28,926 bases of DNA from Chloromonas sp. AAM2 (lineage: Eukaryota; Chlorophyta; Chlorophyceae; Chlamydomonadales; Chlamydomonadaceae), in NCBI GenBank assembly GCA_004335635.1, contig QAXH01005591.1:11652-40577 (forward strand), written 5' to 3'. This document shows positions 20,023 to 28,926 of this stretch, piece by piece. The stretch's first letter is position 1. Every line of letters starts with the position of its first letter. The notes below the pieces were generated by a model. It saw only the letters and a list, made by a program, of their open reading frames with translations. It was not told the origin of the DNA and searched no databases. The position numbers and the translations under genes are program-made.

Positions 20023-21791
20023 TCATGCAGCCGATGCAGACACTGCCTGTGCAAGAGCCATGGCTTTTGCAAGGATGTTATTCCCACTATGGGCGCCAAC
20101 CTCCTGCTTGACAGCTGGTGCTGCTGGTCCATTGATGCCTAGAACCTTGACTAACCAAGGATGCTGCAAAGCCTCCTTTACTGTGAGACGAAGTTCTGGG
20201 TTGCGCTGTAAGCAGCCGCTGACAAACGACCGCCCTTCAGGCGACATTTGCTGCCATGCTGCGTCGTCAAAACGGATGGGTGCTGTTGCCACCGCTGTTG
20301 CTACTTCCTCCAGCTTACTGGCCTTGCAGCTTTCCAACGTGTCCCAGAAGGGAAACCGCCGTGCGTACAGCTGGTAGAGCATGACACCCACACTCCACAT
20401 GTCTGCCTGCATGTGGTAGTCTCGCTGATAGATTTCCGGTGCCATGTACACGGGCGTGCCAGTGCGCTTGGTCAGCCGCCGTTGACCTGCAGATGCGCAA
20501 AAGATTCGGACGTGTAAGCACACTTGACACACCAGCTGATGCAAGTGCTAATCCATACTCACAGCAAGTCCGTGCAATTGCAAAATGCTAATCAGCCAAT
20601 CATGCCAGCATGTTGCGTGGCTGATAGAAATCAAGGGTTGGTGGCCACCATGCACTAGGCAGTGAAAAAGCCTGCGCGCTCACCTGGCAAGAGTTGACTG
20701 CATCCGAAGTCGATGGCCTTGAGCCAGCTTGCTGACTTGGCTGTGTGGTAATCTGAGAAGTCTAACTGTGGGCTGCTGAGTGGGTTGCGAGTCGCATGCT
20801 TGAGACAAAAATTGGCTGGCTTGACATCCCCATGCAACAGACCTGCGTTGCAACAGAGATTTCATCATGAATTCCAAGTGCATGTAAAACAATTACATGC
20901 AACCACACTCACAACTCTGCTTCCAATAATGGTGCCAAGACATCGTGCTGCCACGCAAGCCTGCACCCACCGGCATCGTGACACGCCTTGACGATCTTGA
21001 GCACTTCCACAGCAACCTCAGCCAATGCTCGTTCATTTAGGCTTCCGTGGCTCTGCATTAAGAGGCGAAGCCAGGGTTAGAAAGGGCAAAATTGAAACCA
21101 TCCCACAGCCACGTCCGCAACCTATGAAGCACACACCTCTGCATAGTTCTGCAGGTCGCCTCCTGCACAGAGCTCGGTGACGATGCTGATATTGTCAGCG
21201 TCTTCAAACACGTCCTCAAGGTGCACAACGCCCCCGCAAGCTTGTAGTCGCTCCAGGATGTCTACCTCCCTCGCAAGCTTCTCCAAAGTCTTCTCTCGTG
21301 TCAGCTTGCCGCGCACTTTAGGCAGCACCTTGATGGCGACCTCTTTGCCCTGTACGACGACATGGTGAGGTGGAGCGGATCAGATTGCAGGCGCAAACAG
21401 CAACCCCAAAAACACCCGGGACCAGGACGTGCCTCACCGTATGAAGGTCAACACCGAGGTACACGCTGCCGAAGGAGCCTTGACCTAGCAAGCGGCCTTT
21501 GACGTATTGCTTTTGGAGGTCCGTTCGCCATCCCATTTCTTCCTCCATACTAGCCATGCCGTAGAAGTCGGCATAGCTGCTGTGGCAAGGCTCAAGCGGC
21601 AACGCTGTGCTGACACTGGAGGCGCATTGTTGCAACTGGGGGTGCGAAGGTGAGGAGACAGCGTGTTGCTGACGGGGAAGACGCCAATACGAACAAAGTC
21701 GTGCGCCACGGTGCTGGCCATTGGAACGCTGCGCACGACCGCTCCGGGCATTTCCATATGCTCGGGAGCCCGATACAGGAAGGCTGGTCAT
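20023..21791 (-). CDS. CDPK/CaMK-like Ser/Thr protein kinase, probably plastid-targeted
   Basis: Exons 21791-21438, 21349-21137, 21052-20971, 20842-20684 and 20486-20023 join in phase to 423 residues, ending in TGA. Residues 1-66 contain no Asp or Glu and are rich in Ser, Arg and Ala, which suggests a plastid transit peptide. The kinase domain has the Gly loop GQGSFGSV (103-110), VAIK Lys125, catalytic loop HGDVKPAN (220-227), DFG (261-263) and APE (285-287). The blocks VTELCAGGDL and LQHPWL are typical of the CaMK/CDPK group. The usual HRD Arg is Gly, making this a non-RD kinase. About 35 residues separate the catalytic loop from DFG, longer than normal. No EF hands follow, so direct calcium binding is not expected. 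The start ATG has a good context (CACCATGAC). Confidence 0.85.
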
Positions 21792-22114
21792 GGTGACAGG
21801 ACAGCAGCTGAGTCAGCGGCCTTCTGTGTCGGCGGGTTCAGTAAGCAGAAGGGACAATCTGTGCGCCTGCGAATGCTATTGCAGTGAAACCTGATACGTT
21901 AGAATGTCGTGCAGCAGAAGCGCAGGCCTACGGGCCACCATGACCTATTGCAGTTCGCTGACGTGGACAGGCGTGTGAAACGCGGAGAAACGTGTGGGAA
22001 TTCCGTGATCCGCTTTCGCCCCCCGTGTCATGTAGTGCGAACAATCAGCGATTCGGTCTGGATGCATTAGCCTTAAAGCAGTGTCAGGTGAACGTAAAAC
22101 CGAGTGTAGGTTGC
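21792..22114. promoter_or_regulatory. Divergent intergenic region between kinase and S1-protein genes
   Basis: The 323 bp separate the start codons of two head-to-head genes and must hold both promoters and 5' leaders. A TGACGTGG element at 21959-21966 matches the ACGT-core sites bound by plant-type bZIP factors. No convincing TATA box was seen. A plus-strand open frame starting at 21992 runs in frame into the S1 gene's first exon, so a longer N-terminus there is possible but would not look like a transit peptide. Confidence 0.5.
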
Positions 22115-25100
22115 ATGGCGGCCCTGATGGGACCAGTGCGGCCATGCGGCCTGGCCATGCCAAATGCAAGCATCAGCGGCAAAGCCTCTGCATCTCCACT
22201 GTGTGCTGCGCAGCAACGTTTTGCTGCACCATCAGGTAGGCTGAAGCAGCAAACAGTCACAAGGACGAGCAGCTGCATGGTCGCACTCAAGCTGGTCCAT
22301 ATCTGAGTTTGACCAAGCCGTGCGGCACCGCTGACCTGTCACATGTCCTGCAGCCAGAAGGCACCAGGCAGCACCAGGTCACTTGCACTTGCGCTTGCCT
22401 CCATGCCGCATTACCAACACCAGTGAAGAAGTTTACCGAGCCATGAAGAAAAAAGTATTGTCTGGAGATGGTGAAGAGGAATACTTAACCAGCGAGCTGC
22501 AGGTGCGCATGCTGCAATGCTCTGCATGGAAAGCTGCAGCTGTCAGCAACAAAGCTGTTGCATTACTCCATGTCAGCTAATGCTCCTCTGGTATGGCGTT
22601 CAAATGATTTGTGCAAGTCTGCTGTGTTTCCATTTGCACGCTTATGGTCGTTCGCATGCGTTCGTTCAGCGAACTGCTGTCCTCAGGTCCCTTCTGAATC
22701 TCACATAGGCTGCCACTTGCCGGCACGTCCAGTTTGAACCTCTGATGCAACATGATGGAAAGATGACAAATTCAGGTTTGCTATGGTCATCTTTGTATGC
22801 GGCACTTAACTGGGTGTCTTGCAGTCCAGGTCAACAATCGTGATATCACAAACCAACAAACGTGCAACGGCATGTCCTCAGGTCCACAATCCTGAGTTGG
22901 GTGTGCTTGAGAATCGAGTGGGCAAGCTCTACCTGCAAGAGCTGTTCAGTGACTCAGGAGTGGACCTGGAGGAAACAGCGTACTGGTTTCATACACCGCC
23001 TGGTAGGGTCATGTTCAAAGCAGGGCCAATGGGGCAGCAGGATGGATGTGGGTATGGCAGGGGTAGGAAAGGGCCAAGCAGTCAAGACCGTGGCAGTATC
23101 AAGAGCAGCAAGGTCAGGAGGACCACGGCCGGTTGGCTGTGTGCAGGCCCAGGTATATCATGCCCATCTCAAAATCAGGCTGGCTGCATATAATATTTTC
23201 TATGTCACTGCTGGGCACCACCAATTGGTGCCCTCCAATCCTGAATCCTGCGTTCTGTTCAGACTGCTGCAACAGCCACATAAACCGGATTCTGTTATGT
23301 TTCAGGCGGTTGGAACACGAAGCTAGTGCCCATGAAGGCGGCGGAGGAGGCACCCGTGACCTTCCCCGAGCCCCTGCACCTCGATGCACAAGGCAGGGTG
23401 GGTGCGTGGGTGCACGTTGAGTTTGGCTCAGGCTGAGTGGGTGGGCGAGGCCCAGAATGAGGGCGCGTCACAGCGTGGCCAGACGCACATGTATGGTGGC
23501 GGGGACCTGGCCGGTCAAGTGTTGACCCTGCAGAAATGAGAGTACGTTCCTGAGCACATGTAGTGTATTTTGTGTACGTTTGCAACGTCCCCTAGACATC
23601 GATCATAGACACAGTGTCGTGGACAGGTGGCCACTCGGGCATGTGCGCACATGCGTTGATATAGATAGCTGAACATCATGCATAGCCTCTGTGAGCCCTC
23701 CAGATAACTGAACATCATGCATAGCCTCTCTGAGCCCTCCAGATAACTGAACATCATGCATAGCCTCTGTGAGCCCTTTATTTCCTTACAGGTTATGTTG
23801 GATGACCTGGAGGAGGGCACAGTCATCACAGGCGAGGTCACGGACTGCTGGCTATACCACGGGCTGCAGATAGACTTCGGAGCTCAATTTGATGGGTGAG
23901 CAGCTGCTTTGGTTTCTGTCAGGAATCCTCAAGGCAAATGCCAGGTGGTGGTTGCTCTTGCCACAGTGGCAGATGAGTTGCAGCAAGTAAAAGCAAAGGA
24001 ACACTTCCAGCTGCCCACACAGGCCACTAAGCGCGCTGCAGGGATGCAGGATTTCTATGGTGCCGATCACCCAAGCATGTTTTTTGCATCTTTTTCGTTG
24101 CAGGTTGGTTCCCATCAAGGACGACACGTGGCTTGAGCCCAACGTGCGTGAGCAGCTGCTGCCGGGCGTGGAGGTGCAGGCAATCGTGCACAAGGTGAAG
24201 GATGGAAACGGATTTTGGCCGATCTTTGGTCATGCCATTGCAGGGTGTGGAGTGCAAGAAGTTACTTTTGGGAACTGGTATATGCAGCCATTGCTTTTGA
24301 ATTTTGTCAGAAAGAAAACAGGCAGGCGGTCGTGCAGTAGGCTCAGTTTGCGGGAGGGTAACATCTCCGGCAATGTTCAACTGGTGATGCGGTGCTACGG
24401 TGCATACCTGCTAGGGGTCAGCAAGCCAGTGTAAGGTAACATGCACCGTAACGTTACCACTACTACCCTCCTGAAATTACCCTTTTGAGTTGACACAGCT
24501 CGACCTTGGTCTGTGGCCGTACTGCTTCCAAGGTCCTGCGATTGCCACATTAATTGTAAATGTGTACGTCGATTATTTGAGAGCATTGAGTGCGCTGCTT
24601 GTTGTAACAACATGGAGCAAACAGCACAAAGCAGACACAAAAGGTCTCGGGCTCTCTGCAGAAAGCCATCACCATGGCTGGACAACTCGTGTACAAAGCG
24701 ATCATTGTGTACTGTGTTGACGGCCTTGCTCTGCGCCTGCACTGCTATTCACAGGTCCGTCAGCCTGGTCTGTACCGCTGGCCCGTCCAGCTCCAACTGG
24801 TCGAGCCCGCCTGGATCGCCGCCCTGCTGCCGCACCCGGACACCTACCAAGCGCCGATCAACCACGAGTGGTGTGATGACCGCGGCTGGAGCGCGGAGGA
24901 GATCTCAGAGGCAACAGGCAGGGGCTTTGAGGCGGCTAACTACCTGATTCCGGAGGAACAGGCGGACGCCATGGTTCAGATGGAGAGGGTGGGTGTGGGG
25001 CCAGCATGGCCGATGAACAATGCAATGCATGTTTGTCATGTGTACAGTCGTTACATGAAGTGTGCAAACTCGAGCCACTTGAGTTCATCAAGGTTGGCAG

Positions 25101-25410
25101 GCAATCAGAATAATGGTATGAATTGTGTCAATTTCGGCTCCCACCCCTGCTTTTGTTGATGACTGAACACCACGTTACTCTGTGGTTTTGCTCGGTCTTG
25201 TTGGTTTAACTGCCCGCAGACCCTGCCTCTGGTGATGTTCAGCAACTCCACTACTTGCGTGCTCAACTGCTTCCCTTGTCACGCGCTCGGTTGCAGGCGT
25301 ATGGTTGGGACGACCCAGACTCTTCTCTGTACAACGAACCCCCCATGACCGATTACTTCCTTGGCCCAGGGCAGGACCTCATCAGTGATGTCATCAACGA
25401 CGTCAGCTAG
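22115..25410 (+). CDS. Plastid-type S1-domain protein, PTAC10/PAP3-like
   Basis: Exons 22115-22235, 22354-22502, 22882-23002, 23306-23397, 23792-23895, 24104-24194, 24755-24988 and 25297-25410 join in phase to 341 residues, ending in TAG. The first 40 residues (MAALMGPVRPCGLAMP onward) lack acidic residues and are rich in Ala, Ser and Pro, as in plastid transit peptides. Residues 162-240 form one S1 RNA-binding domain with GTVITGEVTDCWLYHG, FDGLVPIKDD, LLPGVEVQAIVHKV and YRWPVQLQL. The C-terminal part has WSAEEISEATGRGFE, YLIPEEQADAM and an AYGWDDPD block. This arrangement recalls PTAC10/PAP3, a subunit associated with the plastid-encoded RNA polymerase. The match is from memory, so another plastid S1 protein remains possible. 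The plant protein is longer. Confidence 0.75.
23663..23776. repeat. 39-bp tandem repeat, three copies
   Basis: Units start at 23663, 23702 and 23741 (agataactgaacatcatgca...). Copies differ at one to three bases. They lie in the S1-gene intron 23398-23791, with the last copy ending 15 bases before the acceptor at 23791. The 394-bp intron shows nothing else recognisable. Confidence 0.9.
24195..24754 (+). other. 560-bp intron of the S1-protein gene
   Basis: The longest intron of the S1 gene splits the S1 domain between AIVHK and VRQPGLYRWP. The donor is GTGAAG and the acceptor TTCACAG. The exonic frame stays open a little past the donor, but only the spliced join restores the S1 domain's last strand. 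No repeats or nested genes were seen. Confidence 0.7.
24989..25296 (+). other. 308-bp last intron of the S1-protein gene
   Basis: It separates the EEQADAMVQMER end of exon 7 from AYGWDDPD in exon 8 (donor GTGGGT, acceptor GGTTGCAG). I see nothing else in it. Confidence 0.7.
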
Positions 25411-25653
25411 TGACAAGCGCCTTTGCCGCTTGTCTCAAGATACTGCTGTATTGAAAAGAAAAGGTTTGCCAGTTCTGGGACAGTTCAGTCTTAAGGCAGA
25501 GTTTCGCAGAGTCGCACATACATATACAGGCACGCTTCTTTTTGCAGACCTGTTGCAACCAGTAGCTGTCACAGTGTCATGTGCGCCAGTTGGCTGCTTG
25601 CATCACATCTTGCAATGCCAAGCGCCATGGCAGTTGTCACCTGAAATGACGTT

Positions 25654-25658
25654 TGTAA
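25654..25658 (+). promoter_or_regulatory. Candidate TGTAA polyadenylation signal of the S1-protein gene
   Basis: TGTAA lies about 244 bases after the stop, with a second copy about 110 bases further on. This is the customary green-algal poly(A) motif, but the pentamer is short. Confidence 0.35.
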
Positions 25659-25806
25659 CACCATCTTGACTCAGCACCAGACACTAGTGCGTTCGTATGT
25701 TCGTTCAAGTCATAGTTGACGTTGAACTACATCGTGCAGTGTCTTACACAAAGCTCTTTCACGCTGTAACGACATGCTTCTTCTGGACCCGCTTGCCTGT
25801 GAGCTG

Positions 25807-25848
25807 TAATCTACAGTGGGTAATCTACAGTGGGTAATCTACAGTGGG
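25807..25848. repeat. 14-bp tandem triplicate
   Basis: Three identical head-to-tail copies of taatctacagtggg lie about 400 bp past the S1-gene stop. Perfect identity suggests a recent expansion. Confidence 0.95.
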
Positions 25849-26125
25849 CTTCCTAGTGAGGCGACATTGATACAGTAAGGGTTGGCTTTGGGGTACTAGA
25901 CATGACCATATAATGGGGTTTTGTGTATTACTGAAACAAAATGTAAACTCCCACTGTATGGGCACATAACACCCTCTGCGCAAAGGGCGGGGGGACCGCG
26001 CGAAAGCGGGCTGTCTTCCCCTTTACAGTCACACCTGTACTTTACCAGATTTCGGTAATTATATAATAATTCGGTATTGATATGTGATTTAGCCACAAAG
26101 GCCAACACTAACAATAGAATGGTGA

Positions 26126-27652
26126 ATGAGGTCCTACGCAAATAGAGTCAAAGCGTGTGCTATTGGGAATCACAGCCCTCCTGCACCAGACCGCGATGCG
26201 CTCCTGAGTCTAAAGCCTGACGTGATAAACTGGGATGACAATGCTCTCACCCAGGTCACACGCTCTGACTATAACACCTCGTGGTCGTTTGTGTTCACAA
26301 GGAATGTGGAAGAAGAAGGTAAGGTAACCTTGTTCTATCGTACCTCACATGGCAAGAAGCACGATTTTGTCAAGTTTACTTCGGACAGCAAGTACTTGGA
26401 CAGGTTCCGGATACGCCTGCTACGCCTGCTAAGCCTGGTGTGGCGAAGAACGCAAAGAGAAAGCATGAAACTGTCCCCGACGATCAGCTATGTCTGTTAT
26501 GTTTGGGCATCCACGAAGAAGGCATGCTGGTCTGCGAAGAGTGCGCCGGTGCGTATCACAGGGAATGTCTGGATCAGCATGGCATGCCTGATGACAATGA
26601 TGATGCTGATCCAATCTGGTGCTGTCAGAAGTGCTGTCTTGCTGTTCAATCGAATAGCCCTGCCACCCTCTACGTGATGAACAAAAACATAGAGGCAGCT
26701 GTCAAGAAGAGCACTGATATGTTCAGCGGTGCATTGGCTGCAGTGAGACAACGCGCGGACTCGCAACTCATTCAGATCACTGCTCTTGAGGACAGACTGC
26801 GCGATGCTCCTGTATCGTGGGTCGGATCAACTTCGGCTGGAGGTAGGAAGAAACGGCAACTGATTGTATCGCAGCAGTCCCGTTTCGACACTGTTCCGGA
26901 CAAGTCCTTCAACATCGACCACTGTGCTGACTGTACCGCCCGCGGTAAAGGCAAGTATATCAAGTTGGAACCTCTGAGGCAGCCGATGACCTTTGGAGAC
27001 AAGTCTGGGGGATGCCAGAGAGTTTGAAGGCAAAGGATGTGTACACACGCTTCCTCAAGCGCAAGAGGTACTGCTCCGCCTGTGCAGGTGACTCAGGCAT
27101 CTGCTTTGATAACAAACACGGATACTGTCAGCTGTGCCGCGTAACAAGGTACCAAAGCTAACAGATGATCAGCTGCGAGCCGTGTAAGACGGATTCAGAC
27201 AACATGCAATCATCGCATGCCACAAACAAGGATGCGTTCCGTACTTGCATGAAGGTCTTGCAGAAGACGTGTGCAAAGGTCTTGAGGGTGAAAATCCACC
27301 AACTGTAAGGATGAGGAGGACGTTGAGGATGATGAGGGTGAGGTTGAGGATGACGTTGAGGATGACGTTGGGCAAGAAACCGAGACTGATGACGAGGTAC
27401 AAGAGGTGAGAACACAGAAAGCTGCAGACATGATCATGGTGATCAATACCACAGTTGGTAAGAAGTACTTGTATGTGGTTGAGTTTCAGTGCACCAAGGT
27501 TGAGAGGGTGGACTTGATGACGCACAAGTATCTGTCTGCCTGTTCGCATGTGACACCTGACAAGTGCTTTGTCATGAATGTGCGGATCTCTCCGGATTTG
27601 GAAGGATGGACCATTCTGGACAAGCTTGCAGTTGTGCGCTCGCAGCGGGTAT
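26126..27652 (+). pseudogene. Decayed PHD-finger gene with frameshifts and an in-frame stop
   Basis: Protein-like sequence continues for about 500 codons but changes frame four times (near 26400, 27005, 27147 and 27305) and meets TAA at 27185-27187. Coding resumes at once on each side, so introns do not explain the breaks. In order it shows a DYNTSWSFVFTRN segment, a Pro/Ala/Lys linker, and a C4HC3 PHD finger (about 26485-26634: CLLC, CEEC, HREC, WCCQKC), normally a histone-tail reader. A helical stretch, a second Cys cluster (CSAC...CQLC, 27084-27140), a long Asp/Glu tract (27307-27400) and a conserved-looking block around KYLYVVEFQCTKVER follow. I do not recognise the whole. It could be a former mobile-element or viral-type gene, or a host gene. 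Neighbouring genes show no frameshifts, which argues against poor sequence quality. Confidence 0.6.
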
Positions 27653-27677
27653 GTTGTGGCAGTTGTGCGCTCGCAGC
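27628..27677. repeat. 19-bp direct repeat at 31-bp spacing
   Basis: gcagttgtgcgctcgcagc occurs at 27628-27646 and again at 27659-27677. It straddles the last credible codons of the decayed gene, so the downstream open frame to 27819 is probably duplicated sequence rather than original coding. Confidence 0.85.
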
Positions 27678-28506
27678 ATGTGGGGTATGCACGTGCACTG
27701 GGTCATACACGCGAACACATGGTGGCTGGCTGGGTGCTTGTGGTATCATGAGACGGCAGCCGAACCCTAGTCAGCCCCAGACAGCCCCAGCACGCGCGCA
27801 CACAGCCCCAGCATATTGATGTGAAGTGTGTGGAGGCATGTGCGATACTTGCAGTGATGACCGAGGTGTGCGCGTGATGCCCGGCAGCTCAGGTGTGCAT
27901 GCATTGCCACACGCTGATGAACCCATCATGACCGTTGCATGTCAATCAAGCGTCCGTGTTTGCCTGCGTGTCCTTGCAGCGGCGGCAGCAGCAGTAGAGG
28001 CACAGCCACTGGCGCCGCGTGCAGGTGCAGGTGGTGGGGATGGGGGGCAGACATGACATTAGAATTATGCCGTATGCATATGTACTACGGCATACGGCAT
28101 AACCCACCTGCCTACACATCGCCAAGCACACCTACACACCAGCACGTACACAGCCCCACATGCATTGCACTCTGTGTTGCATGTGCCTGTGTGTACCTGG
28201 CATTGCTGCTGCACACTTGCACCCACATGCATACGTCGATAGCAGCTGGGCTGGTGCGTTTCATCATGCTTTTATGGTTCTGTTATGGCAGGCTGGGACG
28301 CTTGGGGGTTGGCAGGTGCAGGCATGAGGCAGCATCACATGGATAGTGTTGGGATTCAGCCGTGGTGGCGAGGGACGGGGGCCACACTGGTTGTGTACTA
28401 TCATCAGCACCTCACCCTCCCATCAGCACCCTCCCTGCCGTTCGCGCCACTCCATAAGCACCTTCCCTCACTACCATTCCCTTACTAATCCATCTTGTGC
28501 CTGCAG
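27653..28506. other. Non-coding or unassigned stretch with GC/CA-rich low complexity
   Basis: No recognisable protein. It contains CA-rich low complexity (28100-28230), an 11-bp inverted repeat (28067-28100) and a Pro/Ala/Gly-type open stretch after a possible acceptor near 27980 that could be an exon of the gene at the right edge. This cannot be decided from sequence alone. Confidence 0.45.
28067..28100. repeat. 11-bp perfect inverted repeat
   Basis: atgccgtatgc (28067-28077) and its exact complement (28090-28100) flank a 12-base loop. Its role is unknown. Confidence 0.8.
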
Positions 28507-28926
28507 GTGAGGACCTGACACCTTCCGTGGTATTTCATCAGATCGTGCGCTGGCTGGACTCTACCCCTGCACAGTCCTTGCACCCAGATGAGGGCTTGTT
28601 CAAGCCATCCTCGCAGCTGCTACCTGAGTCGCAAGCGCTGGAGCACCCAACACTCATCCAACGCAACGCCTGTGCACGCCATCCTGGGGGCATAGTCCTG
28701 GCCATCTACATGACAGGCTTGTTGCTTTTCCAGTTGATTTGGAAAGTCATCGGTCGGCAAGCGAGCTCTTGGACTGCGTCTTGGCAGTCAGAGAGGTGTA
28801 TGCCATGTGGCGTGGCGCGCCGTCAGCTATGTTTGTGGTGCGGGATGTTCTGCAGGCCGCAACGATTGGAACCACAGCACGAATGGCAGGACAACATACA
28901 AGCCAAAACAGGCCACGTAACCCCCC
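28507..28926 (+). CDS. Two candidate exons of an unrecognised gene, partial
   Basis: A good acceptor (TTGTGCCTGCAG, ending 28506) opens an exon reading EDLTPSVVFHQIVRWLDSTP. The frame continues through LHPDEGLFKPSSQLLPES to about 28670. A 62-nt intron (GTGCAC donor near 28671, TTTTCCAG acceptor near 28732) would join in phase to a helical segment with ASELLDCVLAVREVYAMW and SAMFVVRDVLQAA, which runs toward the window edge. Without the splice the first frame remains open but becomes hydrophobic and atypical. The family is not recognised. The upstream exons were not identified and the 3' end is outside the window. Confidence 0.4.

Larger units (their letters stand above)
25411..26125. other. 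Intergenic region after the S1-protein gene
   Basis: It holds the S1 gene's 3' untranslated region with TGTAA motifs at 25654-25658 and 25764-25768, a 14-bp triplicate at 25807-25848, a G-rich to C-rich patch near 25985-26022, and a short AT-rich stretch near 26050-26085 just before the decayed PHD gene. No gene was found. Confidence 0.55.

Noticed and set aside
27185..27187. TAA as a reassigned sense codon
   Set aside because: The cyclase ends in TAA, the kinase in TGA and the other two genes in TAG, so the standard code applies.
27158..27549. Minus-strand open frames of 80-126 codons
   Set aside because: They are antisense shadows of the Asp/Glu-rich tract and flanking sequence of the decayed plus-strand gene.

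Overview
The window is nuclear DNA of a photosynthetic eukaryote, most likely a green alga (Chlorophyta; a trebouxiophyte or chlorophyte is my inference). Four genes can be assembled exon by exon. All introns have GT-AG ends, intron phases agree at every junction, and TAA, TAG and TGA are each used as stops (standard code). Two products begin with long acid-free leaders of plastid-transit type. The largest gene is a transmembrane class III cyclase of a kind I associate with green algae.

Layout, left to right. 1-156: 27-bp minisatellite. 199-3416 (minus): She9/Mdm33-like mitochondrial inner-membrane protein, 6 exons. 3417-6867: no supported gene, but two copies of a 121-bp dispersed repeat. 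6868-17679 (minus): a 22-exon receptor cyclase of about 1632 residues, with signal peptide, bacterial-type solute-binding ectodomain, one membrane span, two cyclase homology domains and a 320-residue tail. 17680-20022: intergenic. 20023-21791 (minus): CDPK-like protein kinase, 5 exons. 21792-22114: short divergent promoter region. 22115-25410 (plus): plastid-type S1-domain protein resembling PTAC10/PAP3, 8 exons. 25411-26125: intergenic with small repeats. 26126-27652 (plus): a decayed PHD-finger gene with four frame changes and one in-frame stop. 28507-28926 (plus): two candidate exons of an unrecognised gene running off the right edge.

How the genes relate. The cyclase looks like a one-component nutrient receptor. 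A bacterial periplasmic-binding-protein fold outside the cell would sense a solute and drive cyclic nucleotide synthesis inside. Its two catalytic domains are complementary: the first keeps the metal-binding aspartates, the second keeps the Asn/Arg pair, so they should form one composite active site. The kinase and S1 protein share a 323-bp divergent promoter region and both look plastid-targeted, so co-regulation is plausible. The Mdm33-like gene appears unrelated to its neighbours.
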